Positions 55,491 to 64,000 of a stretch of DNA of 64,000 nt are shown here, piece after piece. Both the position numbers and the translations under genes were made by a program. The notes under the pieces were generated by a model that did not search any database, was not told where the DNA came from, and saw nothing but the letters and a program-made list of their open reading frames with translations. Every line of letters starts with the position of its first letter. Position 1 is the stretch's first letter. The stretch comes from Limnomonas spitsbergensis (taxonomy: Eukaryota > Chlorophyta > Chlorophyceae > Chlamydomonadales). The stretch is from positions 2,480,001-2,544,000 of the forward strand of contig JAYJMM010000117.1 of assembly GCA_037349105.1 (NCBI GenBank), given 5' to 3'.

Positions 55491-57423
55491 TTCTCCCCCC
55501 TTTTCAAACAGGCTACGCCCTCGGAGCCATCCAAAATTAACATGCTTATGGCAGAATAACTAGAAAACCATACGATGATCAATCGGCGGGCGTCCAACGT
55601 ATTCGTTCATAAACAATCATCTAAATGCCAACTAATTTATTTTCTCAAAAGTCAGAACATTATTTCTTGTAACATATCATGTCATGGGAACTATAGAAGG
55701 ACGTCAACATATCGAGGACATACATCGGAGCCTAACAACAATAGGTATGCTACTTTTCATCACGCCGTAGTAAGCATTTCAACCATCTAATAGCTCCTCA
55801 TCACGCATCTGCATTTCCATCTTCGTCTTGTTCGTCTTCTTCGTCTTCTTGAACATAATCCGTAATTTCCTTTCCCCAAGACTGTATTTCCTTTCCCCCG
55901 GGACTGACGGCAGGCTCCCGCTCCTCTAAAATCTTGACGTAACTGGTGGTGGAGGCTATGCATAAATCCTAGAGAGCGACTCCGGAGGAACTACAAAAAC
56001 CTAGGTAGCGTGGCCATGGGATAGATGTTGAAGCGATGCATGAAGGCATGCTCAAAATCTTTACGAGCAAATGCGTAGAACGCAATCAATGCTCAACCCA
56101 TGAATGGATAAAGTGCAACATAGTACACGATATCACCCCCCATCTCACCAGGCGGGGCAGGCCAGGGATAATGACTCTCCTGCCTGGAGCGAGGGTGTAC
56201 CCTGGTACGAAACCCAAGCTATGGCTTGGTTACTCTGTCGCAACCTGGCCTGATGGACTGATGTGCTTTGCAAAACTCATCCACCAGATGATGAAGCTAA
56301 GGCCGCTAAAATACGCGTGAGGCAATCGCTCGCTTGTCGCGCTCCGCAGCCGGAAGTGGAAACATCATAAGCCATGAATCAGCCGGTGGCGCATATGCAA
56401 GATCTGCAGATCCTATGCGGCACATACAACCAGGAGCCATGATTGTGCATTCCTGATGTGAGCTGAACAACCTCATCTATCCGCGAGCTCATCTCGGCCA
56501 GTTACGGTGAGAGTGCATAAGAGCTCCGGATCAGATGGCATGGTGACACACACGCGAAGACAAACTGCCGTTTGGTCAAAGCCGTGTTCTAGATGTCGCC
56601 GAAAAAGTCCGGATGGCTTAACGCTCTATCCGCAACCTAGGGGAGGAAAATCCTTAATCCATTGGCATGTCACAACGGGCCGTTGAAAATGGAATACCCA
56701 AGACGAATCACGCAAAGGATCCCGTGGGCGGTGTATAGATATCGGGTTGATTCTAGGAACACCTCATCTCCGTGCAAAGAAACCTCTGTCTTGACATGTA
56801 AGAATCTACGTCTCGAAACTTAGTACAGTCTTGACAATACCCGAAGGAGTTGAGGCTAATCTGCCTATCGTGGTCAGTGGTCCCAAGTGGATGCACGGCA
56901 ATTACTCTTCACCGGCTCCTCAGGGGTCCTAGCTCGACGCACTGCATTAACTCCTCTCATGCCCGTCTGCTGAGTGCTGACCCATCTCTCCTCCTCCCTC
57001 AAAACAAATGTGTGCACTCCGGGGCACATCTAGTAATTGCGCATGACAGGTTTCCGTGAGTTGCCCCACCACCAAAGTGATGCATCCGTCCTAGGCAATA
57101 CAACTCTTTAGGTCTATGCCATGGTTTCAGATGGGAATTGCGTTGCCTGTCAGCCTATGAGTTGGACGGTAGAGGACGGTCATAAGGGACACACAGTAGA
57201 ACGAGACGTTTTGGCCGGGGGGGGAAATCTGGGAAATTGAGAACCGGACGTGCTGAATCTGGGTTCCATAGTCCCGTCATCTTCTAGCCACGCCATTATG
57301 AAATAAAACAACTGCAAATTCAGCTGACGACTGATAGCAGCTCGAGCGAGCCATAAATCGCTAGGCACTGGCTTGTCGAGATGAACCTAGCATGCCTAGA
57401 ACGACCTTGCTGAGGCCGACTGT

Positions 57424-57780
57424 GGCGATGACTGGTCATTTAACTGACAGCTGAAGTTCACACTGAAGTTCAGGCTGACTGTCGACTGCTGCCCACCTGA
57501 AGTGCTGACCGAATCTGGCTGAAGCGAGGGCACACGCGAGAGATACAACGAGGGCACAGGCGAGACTGGGTGTCACGCGAGATACACAAGTTATATGCAT
57601 ATGACGATGACTGGTCATTTAACTGACAGCTGAAGTTCACGCTGAAGTTCAGGCTGACTGCTGCCCACCGGAAGTGCTGACCAAATCGGGCTAAGCGAGG
57701 GCACACGCGAGAGGTACACGCGAGGGCACAAGCAAGACGGGATGTCAAGCGAGATACACAGGCGATACTCAGGCAATGTA
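57424..57780. repeat. Tandem pair of about 180 bp inside the LTR element
   Basis: GCGATGACTGGTCATTTAAC, TGACAGCTGAAGTTCAC and CAGGCTGACTG, then GCGAGGGCACACGCGAGAG, occur at 57424 and again at 57603. The copies are diverged by indels. Likely part of the element's untranslated leader, since it lies near the primer-binding site. Confidence 0.7.
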
Positions 57781-57952
57781 CACAAGCGACAGCAATACAA
57801 CATGGCTGGCTGACAGTGAACGTACGACACTACTACGCGGAGGTTGGGCCATGTAGCGGTTTCGCAGTCGCAGGGACGCAGGCCAGGCGTGACAAGTCCG
57901 TCAAAAATTGCCAGGGATGGCAATTCAGGATCAATCAGGCTTTGAAACCAAG

Positions 57953-58426
57953 TGAAGCAGGGCAGTATAGACAATAATGCCCTTACTTGTATCTCTTATC
58001 TGTCAATGCTGAGAGAGGAAGCGGAGACCGGGGAGTCGGGATCATGGTGGAGAATCGCTGGTTACATCTTGATACAATCGGTAAAGCAACAGAGTCGGCG
58101 TACTATAAGATCACGAATCAACAAAGTCTCAGTATGAGAAGACAGGGCAAACAAGGCATGCCCTAGTCTATGACAAATCAGAATTACTACCACGCATAGT
58201 AGAGTCATGAGCACAGTCATAGTGTCATGGCTAACGTGTCACTAGTCAAGGCAACTAAAGTAATCACATAACTTCGGAAGGAAGTTACTTAAAACAAACA
58301 CACACGGAAACGAGCTTCAATCCGCACAGAGTAATATGCGAACTAGCATGACTAAAAGCATGGCATCCTAGCTACCATCTCTGACAGGCATTAGCATGGC
58401 ACTTGCTAGGTGCCAGCTCTGTTACA
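57953..58426 (-). repeat. LTR (5' LTR in element orientation)
   Basis: 474 bp, same length as its partner. Differences seen: CAC/CAT, ATAAG/ATGAG, GTATC/GTGTC. Confidence 0.93.
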
Positions 58427-58461
58427 AAAAAGGCCAATGCCTCCCACCAGCCTCTCTCCCA

Positions 58462-59454
58462 AGTGCTCACCACCATGATGACCAACCTCTCCGCACCATA
58501 CATCGAATCCCAAACGGCAAACTGAACACCTCGCGTCCGGCTGTCACGAGGTACCAGTGACCTTGAAGTATCACTGCGCAAAGGAGTGCTAGGAGCCCTT
58601 TACCAAGGGTAACCTGCTGTGCAAAAGCGATAAACTGCTGGCAGACAGTTTATCCTCAACTAATCCTCGGGTTACTGCACTAACCTTTGATGATTCTTCT
58701 CTTACTGTTGACAGAAGTTGCGAAGTGAACTCGATCCCTGAGGGTCTAGCTGTGCTGAAGTCGACTGTTGACAGTAGGAGATGGTATGGAACGAACTTGA
58801 GAGACGAACCAGCCGAAGTGATGAGAAATGGTAAGGCGAAAAGACGACTCTTGATGAGGAGGATCGGCTGTTGAAGCAGCTGACCGACTTGATAGCCAGG
58901 AAAGGCCGGGATAGCAGCGCACAGTGTCGAGTTATATCCTAGAGATAGAGGTGTTTAAGCTCACAGTGTAGGGTTATAACCGAGAGATAGCGTTGAGAGA
59001 GATGAAAGTAGAGGTGTTGTTGCTAGAGATCGCGAATAAGTGTAGAATTAACTAGAGATATTCGTTCAGTGTAGTTTCAGGTCCTAGTACTTTATGATGT
59101 GGTCTGACAGAGATAGGATCAGTGTAGGGTTAACTAGAGATCTCCTATCAGTGTAGTGTCCTGGCCTTGATAAGAGGCCGAAATATCACAAGTGGATGTT
59201 AATCCCATAACAGGTTACAAATAGCGGGGTGATTCAACTTCGGTATATTACTTGAGTAAGAAGAGAAGAATGCCTGGAACGAGCCAGGCATTCTCGAAGT
59301 ACCACAAAACATAATGGATCCGAAACCAAAGAGAATGTACAAGCCACCCCTGCGTGCGGTGCACCCATACGTCGTGACACGGCTGTTTTGTTGCCCCGGC
59401 CTATTATTCAAGACGCCAAAAAAGATGTACAAGTCGTCAGTGTACGGCTACACA
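58462..59454. other. Spacer with scattered TAGAGAT / CAGTGTAGGGTTA motifs
   Basis: No gene seen. From about 58925 to 59160 the phrases CAGTGTAGGGTTA and TAACTAGAGAT(A/C)T recur irregularly, like a decayed minisatellite. The flank of the next element has CCAAAGAGAATGTACAAG at 59318 and GACGCCAAAAAAGATGTACA at 59412. Confidence 0.4.
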
Positions 59455-59619
59455 GGGCCCAATTCCACCTGCGCCTCGCCGGGATTAATCCCGGTGTCAG
59501 TTTTTCTGGTTGGAAACAGAGGGCTGGGGAATACAGCAAATGCAATTCCACTTGAGCACGCGAGATGTTCGGGTACGGGCGAAACCAAATCTCTTTACAT
59601 TACAGCCTGTCAACCAGCC

Positions 59620-60000
59620 TCTGTGCTTTTTGTGCTGCTAGGCGCTGCTCTTGTGTTTTCTTTTCTCGTTTGCGCTGCTCTTTGCTCTTTGCGGTGCTCT
59701 TTGCGCTCCTCTGCGCGCTGATCTTTGCGCTGATCTTTGTTCCTTGTGCTGCTCTTGTCTTTGCGTAGCACTTTGTGCTGTTCTTTGCGCTGTTCTTTAC
59801 TCTGTTCTTTGCTCTGTTCTTTGCACTGTTCTTTGCGCTGTTCTTTGCTCTGTTCTTTGCTCTGTTCTTTGCTCTGTTCTTTGCTCTGTTCTTTGCGCTG
59901 TTCGTTGCGCTGTTATTTGCTCTGTTCTTTGCTCTGTTCTTTGCTCTGTTCTTTGCGTTGTTCGCTGCTCTGTGCGCTTTGCTCTTTGTGGTGCTCTTTG
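59620..60000. repeat. 12-bp array TTCTTTGCTCTG
   Basis: About twenty-five units of 12 bp, most regular at 59775-59960, with GCGCTG/GCTCTG alternation. It keeps frames open on both strands: FALF on the plus, KEQS/NRAK on the minus. Confidence 0.9.
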
Positions 60001-60194
60001 CGCCACTCCATGCGCGCGCTGATCTCTGCAAAGGCGCCTGCAAGATCTTTGCCGCCGTCAGACGGATTGTCAGCCATGACGAAAGAGACCATAGAGAAAG
60101 AGAGATAAATTGAACGAGATGAATGAAACGAATTACGCTCGCGACTGAGAGTGATAATCAAGTGATGAAATGGAGCCACGCCTCGCTGTCACGC

Positions 60195-60277
60195 TTATCC
60201 GTACCCGGCGAGGCTTGAGTTTTGCATCGACCCCCCTGGGCACGATGCAAAAATCATGCCTCGCCGGGTACGGATAA
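60195..60277. repeat. Long hairpin with 20-bp perfect outer arms
   Basis: TTATCCGTACCCGGCGAGGC and its exact reverse complement, followed inward by a second paired stretch (TTTTGCATCG / CGATGCAAAA) and a short C-rich loop. It lies inside the terminal-inverted-repeat element. Confidence 0.92.
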
Positions 60278-60379
60278 TGGGTGGGCAGGATCCCGAACAC
60301 GATCCCGAACACTAGTGGAATTGACTTTTGTCTAGCTGGCACTATTTTTTGAGTTCCGGACACAGGTGGAATTGGGCCC

Positions 60380-61158
60380 ACAGTAGATTAAAGACACCAA
60401 AAAAGATGTACAAACTGACCAGCAACCGACCGACGTCAACCAGTCCTCGCTGGCCCTCGCTCGTCACCGCGATCTTAATGTTAACATCTACATCGCTGGC
60501 GTAGATAGCTACTTACTGCTACCGTGAGTCAGAGTGTGAACAGCGATGACTGCCAGGCAGCGTGCCTGCTACAGCTGACAGTTGGGATTCGAACTGTGTT
60601 CACGCTCGTCACTGCCAGGAATGCCTGGTCTGGCTCGTCGATCAATACTGATTTGGCTCGATGTCAGCCGCATGTCTATTCGCTGCTAATAGCTACATAT
60701 CGCTAAAGCAATGCAGCAAGCGTTCGGCAAGTGACAGCGACAATGACAGCAGCGATTCAAAATGTCACTCGTCACATGCGGTCGTTGCTGCTAGAAAAGT
60801 GTCATTGTTGGCACAGCTTCCCTGTCGTAAGGTTGCTCCGGGTACCCTGACTTACAGGTTTTAACAAAGACGTCCACATATGAAGCAGTTCAGGCTTTCG
60901 ACTTGCATTGTTCGGACCTCCTGTTACAATGAGGTCTCACGACCGCACCAAGCGTTCGCTGCTAGCCAAGTCATCTAAATGAAGTCACTTCAAAAGAACT
61001 CCGTTCATACCTGGGCAGACCCACCGAAATAAAGTCCCCCCCCTCCATAATCGTAGATAGAGCCGGGGCCCATAACCACCATTACACGCTGTGGTGTCTA
61101 GCATTTGACTGACTGGCTGGTACAGGAAGAGTCCAAGCAAGACGCTCATCACCATCAC
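60380..61158. other. Non-coding stretch
   Basis: A third GACACCAAAAAAGATGTACA lies just outside the element at 60393. Otherwise no repeats or genes are recognisable. Confidence 0.35.
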
Positions 61159-61395
61159 CTACCCCTCCGCATCTTGCACCAAAGCCCAAGCGGCCACCTC
61201 ATCCTTGCTTGCCCAACTGACTCTCCTATAGATTCCTAAGCGTCTCAGCCGCTCAACTAGCTCAACCATCTCTTGAACACCGCAGCCATCTTGCTCGAAA
61301 AACACGGTCACCAAACCTACTATGCCGAAGCGACGGCTCACGACGCTCCGCAGGCACAGGCCAGGGGTGGGTTGCAACGAAGTGTTCTGCCGCAA
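61159..61395 (-). CDS. Unidentified open frame, possible exon
   Basis: 78 codons with plausible composition (GIVGLVTVFFEQDGCGVQEM, VELVERLRRLGIYRRVSWAS, KDEVAAWALVQDAEG). No array underlies it. No family or splice sites identified. Confidence 0.3.
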   Translation of the reverse strand: MRQNTSLQPTPGLCLRSVVSRRFGIVGLVTVFFEQDGCGVQEMVELVERLRRLGIYRRVSWASKDEVAAWALVQDAEG

Positions 61396-61544
61396 GCGCG
61401 GCCTCGATCAAAAGAAGCGCATTGGCAATGCGATTCTATTCCTCTCAACGCCGGGTGTAGGCGATATGTATTCGGAAAGCTTTTGGGCCGCGCGGCGATG
61501 ACACCTCTCGCCCGCCAGCCACCCGACGTAATCACACGTGATTA

Positions 61545-61645
61545 ATGCCGTACGGGTGTCAGCCGCTTATCGCCTAGCACCGGCGACAGTGATAAAGCGG
61601 AGGTCGCCAGTTCGATACCTGCCGTTGGCAGAAAAGTTATCGCAG
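61545..61645 (+). other. tRNA-like (possible SINE head) sequence
   Basis: GTGATAAAGCGGAGGTCGCC followed by AGTTCGATACC resembles the anticodon and T-arm of an Ile-type tRNA, and GTTCGATAC fits the Pol III B box. The T stem and acceptor stem pair poorly, so it is not a functional tRNA. An A-rich stretch follows (61690-61750), as in tRNA-derived SINEs. Confidence 0.25.
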
Positions 61646-61800
61646 ACCATGCGCCATCGCACTGACACGCCGATGGTTGTTCGCACCCGAAAGAAAACAA
61701 CCCTGAAAAAGCGAAGGGTTCAAGAAAAAGAAAAGACACAAACAAAAAGAAGCCCGGGTAAGGTGGCAAGATCCCCGTTGTATTTTTCATAGGTCTTAGA

Positions 61801-62037
61801 TCACCGCAATCTATATTCGGTGGGTGTTGGAAGTTGTTGACAGCACAAGTTTTTTCGAGGAGGCCTAGCCATGGGGCACTTAGTGACTACCGCAGAGATT
61901 TGATCTTGAGTGGAAAGTAGGGTGGAAGTATCGTTTGCAAATTTGTGCCACCCGTGTGCTTTCAGTTGAACTTGTTTCAGCTTTGTCTCGGTCTCCAGAT
62001 TCTCAAATCTTTCGCGTTCCCCAAGAATTCTCCTCAT
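61801..62037 (-). CDS. Unidentified open frame upstream of the copy 2 gene
   Basis: The minus frame reads MRRILGERERFENLETETKL, KQVQLKAHGWHKFANDTSTL, LSTQDQISAVVTKCPMA. It is divergent from the exon at 62064, 27 bp away. The composition is plausible, but no family or splice evidence was found, and it may be by chance. Confidence 0.22.
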   Translation of the reverse strand: MRRILGERERFENLETETKLKQVQLKAHGWHKFANDTSTLLSTQDQISAVVTKCPMARPPRKNLCCQQLPTPTEYRLR

Positions 62038-62063
62038 TTCTTTGACCTTCAGGGCTTGTTGTT

Positions 62064-62250
62064 ATGGTGGTGTTGTCCGTCACGGATGGCGCCCGATCGA
62101 AGCGCTTCAAGGCGGATACATCAGCCGCCTTATTGGAGCTTGTGCTTCATGAGTTCGGCGCGGGCATCGTCTCGGACGCAACAGGATGTGCCCTCACGAC
62201 AGAGTATGGCAGGCTGGAAGGGGGCGAGTACACGTGGAAGGCATCGGCTT
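62064..62250 (+). CDS. First coding exon, ubiquitin-like N-terminal domain (copy 2)
   Basis: ATG lies 11 nt after a TTGACCTTCAG acceptor. 62 codons plus one base end at a GTGAGC donor. It starts MVVLSVTDGARSKRFKADTS and ends RLEGGEYTWKASA. It is paralogous to 20558-20765: same acceptor placement before ATG, same phase-1 exit five codons after the Trp, and about a quarter of positions alike. The downstream linker exon 63550-63609 is near-identical to its counterpart, so the first exons have diverged far faster than the intron 3' half. Confidence 0.6.
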
Positions 62251-63065
62251 GTGAGCAAACCCTAGAAACCCAGAGTCAAGTTGCAACTGCATGAGCCCAG
62301 GGGCCCTTGTGGCTCATGCACCAGACACGGGGTCCTATCTAGTGCCTGCCAACCCTGGCTTCAAAGGCCCATGCTTGCAATGGCACCCGGCTGAAGCGCT
62401 TCAAGGCGTTTACAACAGCTTCCACTGTTAATGACTTCAAGACAAATTGTTTCAAACTTCATGCTGATGCACTGCATTTCCTCGGCTCTGAAGCCCTTCA
62501 CTCTGTGGGCTCATGACCCACGGTCCCCCTTCGCAGTTTCTGGCCGACTTATTCAGGCTGCATGCTCCTTTCTGCAGCTGCATTCACTCTCATGTTACTG
62601 ACTGTGTCGTGTGTTGCCGTTGCGTACAGTCTTGCATCTTTTAACGCGTTGCTCGCTCCCTGTGCTGCCCTGCAATCTGTCTCATTGCTCTGCAATGTGC
62701 TGGGCCTTGAACAATGTGCGCCTCCATGCACTGCGCATTGCACCCGAGCTGCAACTGTACGTCCATCTGGTAGCTCGTGAAGGCCCTGAGCAAGGCACTT
62801 GCATGTCCCTCGCACGGTCGTTACTCACTCTTGGCCATCGCCCTGCTACCCACGATACCAGAAGCCCCTGATGCTCTTACACCCCCCTACTGCTTGCCCG
62901 GCCTTGTACTTTTCACAGCCTATCATGGCATTCCCATGTATTAATCTGCCATGCCCATCAGCGTCTCGTATCCGGCCGCGCCTAACCCCCGACGCTGCAC
63001 CCCAGCTCTCGTGGCCCTGCCCCAGCACACCACGGCTCTGCATGCACCCCATGGCGCCATGTGCT

Positions 63066-63764
63066 TGTGTCCCCAGCTGGGACACTCTCCTAAGGCCCCA
63101 ACCCTGTGTTTATTTATCAAGCAACCATTGGGGCAGCGCCAGACCCTCTTGCGCGTGCATGGGCGCACGGGTTCACTAAGTGCGTCGAAGCACACATGAC
63201 GCAGGTAGTGCAGCAGTTGCAGCAACTGAATGGGGGGCCCTCGCCTGCTCCCGGACCTGCGAGTTTTTCCCCTTCCAGATTCAACAATTAAAAACAATCA
63301 TGGGTGTAAAAAAACCTTGCTGCTGCCCCTCAACCCCACCCACAGTCCACACTCCTGCGTGCCCTTGCTGCTGCCCATCTGCCTCACCCACGCGACCCTT
63401 CCATGCCCTACAACACCCCTCTTACACTCCAAATGCATCCCTAGGAAGCAGGAGGCGCAGCTCAGGATAATCCTTAACCCTACACCCTGAACCCTTCCAA
63501 TCCATCTTCAATTCTTAATATTCTGTGTCATCTTTCCTTTTCCAAACAGATGCCAGGGCAGACCCAGCCTTGTCGTCAGCTTCCCGGGAGCCGTCTCCAA
63601 GTTTATCAGGTGGGAGTTTTGTTGGATTTTGTCTACCTGTCTCCCCTACTAATTGAATGTGCATGTGTGTCCATTACACACTGCATGGCACCCATGTGCC
63701 TTCCCCCTGATGGACCTCACTCCTTATGCCTTAACCACCTGGTGTGCATTATTTCACGGCATGT
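63066..63764 (+). repeat. Segmental duplication, copy 2
   Basis: Near-identical to 23186-23889. It stops abruptly at ACGGCATGT, where unrelated sequence begins with TGTCACAG. Confidence 0.9.
63550..63609 (+). CDS. Predicted 60-nt linker exon (copy 2)
   Basis: TTCCAAACAG / GTGGGA sites as in copy 1. In the phase set by the exon at 62064 it reads ARADPALSSASREPSPSLS. Confidence 0.45.
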
Positions 63765-64000
63765 GTCACAGTATATTACCGTATACGTGACAGAACCGTT
63801 TAGACCGCAGTTAGCGGCCGCGGAGCCTCCGCAGCTTATCTGCGGAGTCTCCGGATTTGAGCTGAGACCTAGAAACCCGCTTACGCAGGATTAGTTTGAC
63901 AGGTTCTACCGTACTCTGAACTGGGCTTGCCGGGTCCCTGTATCCCGGCAATTGCCTTGGCTAGTTACTTCGTCCCTTTCTAAAGGACAGACCTCTATTT
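63763..64000 (+). mobile_element. Possible LTR-element start, cut by the window edge
   Basis: Unrelated sequence begins with TGTCACAGTATATT, right at the break of a segmental duplication. The first 29 bases form an imperfect palindrome (TGTCAC...GTGACA), and CTCCGCAG/CTGCGGAG makes an 8-bp hairpin at 63826-63846. TG at the border fits an LTR, but the other end is outside the window. Confidence 0.35.

Larger units (their letters stand above)
55017..58426 (-). mobile_element. Non-autonomous Copia-type LTR retrotransposon
   Basis: Two 474-bp LTRs (55017-55490 and 57953-58426) differ at only about three positions that I can see. On the minus strand they begin TGTAACAGAG and end CTGCTTCA. A primer-binding site TGGTTTCAAAGCC (57950-57938) starts 2 nt inside the 5' LTR and matches the plant initiator-Met type (TGGTATCAGAGC) at 10 of 12 positions. 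A polypurine tract GAAAAGGGGGGAGAA (55505-55491) abuts the 3' LTR. Target duplication AAAAA flanks the element (55012-55016, 58427-58431). The internal part is only 2462 bp, and I find no gag, protease, integrase or reverse transcriptase motif, so it must depend on enzymes supplied by a relative. It inserted into a partial copy of the 1.05-kb repeat. Confidence 0.92.
59455..60379 (-). mobile_element. Terminal-inverted-repeat element with coiled-coil frame
   Basis: A 925-bp block bounded by GGGCCCAATTCCACCTG and its exact reverse complement, with ACA on both flanks as a possible 3-bp target duplication. Subterminal sequences also match in inverted orientation (AATTCCACT and TGTTCGGG). Inside, a minus-strand frame begins at ATG 60076 with MADNPSDGGKDLAGAF, AEISARMEWRKEHHKEQ, then (S)KEQ repeats made by a 12-bp array. 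A TAA near 59913 interrupts it. In another frame the 3' end reads EQRKREKKTQEQRLAAQKAQ. No transposase motif is visible, so it is probably non-autonomous. Confidence 0.6.

Noticed and set aside
55491..57952. Reverse transcriptase or integrase in the LTR element
   Set aside because: I looked on both strands for the usual Copia motifs (YVDDM, LYGLKQAPR, zinc-binding HHCC) and found none.
59775..60113. Plus-strand FALF-repeat membrane protein
   Set aside because: It is the 12-bp array read on the strand opposite the more protein-like KEQS frame.

Overview
The window is nuclear DNA of a eukaryote, most likely a green-lineage alga. Genes are split by spliceosomal GT-AG introns (two candidate GC-AG), the closest recognisable architectures are eukaryotic (NFKBIL1, OTU protease, hAT, a Copia-type LTR element with a plant-like primer site), and there are no bacterial-style operons. 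Tandem arrays dominate. A Pyramimonadales prasinophyte such as Cymbomonas would fit this texture, but that is a guess and not something the sequence proves.

Layout. 1-5.42 kb is a 19-bp satellite with higher-order structure. 6.2-7.8 kb is a 123-bp array that carries a TGACGTCA palindrome in most units. 7.9-17 kb is mostly transposon debris, including a hAT transposase C-terminus and a LINE-like fragment, with small minisatellites. 17.4-18.4 kb is a dispersed 1.05-kb repeat whose twin lies at 53.3-54.3 kb. 18.5-29.6 kb holds the 5' part of a gene with a short ubiquitin-like first exon, two 43-bp arrays in opposite orientation, a charged coiled-coil exon with an inverted partner, a hydrophobic membrane-type exon, a 16-bp array, and an OTU-type cysteine protease gene carrying one stop codon.

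30.35-44.08 kb (minus strand) is the main gene: a complete ten-exon NFKBIL1-like gene. I could join all ten exons with consistent intron phases and no stop codon, giving a predicted 413-residue protein. Its introns contain an 11-bp, a second 11-bp-like, a 49-bp, a 16-bp and a 57-bp array.

45.4-49.2 kb is arrays of 53, 56 and about 45 bp with two orphan exons. 49.5-52.5 kb holds a small minus-strand gene head-to-head with a plus-strand gene for a Rossmann-type methyltransferase-like protein. The latter contains five tandem copies of an 84-nt exon and one in-frame TGA. 53.3-58.4 kb holds the second copy of the 1.05-kb repeat, a 48-bp array, and a young non-autonomous Copia-type LTR element with a 5-bp target duplication. 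59.46-60.38 kb is a terminal-inverted-repeat element. 62.06-63.76 kb is a paralogue of the 20.5-23.9 kb gene start. It is cut at 63.76 kb by what looks like the start of another LTR element.

Taken together, a few low-density genes are embedded in, and internally expanded by, many unrelated minisatellites. Almost all of the long open frames in the window are by-products of arrays whose unit length lets several frames stay open.
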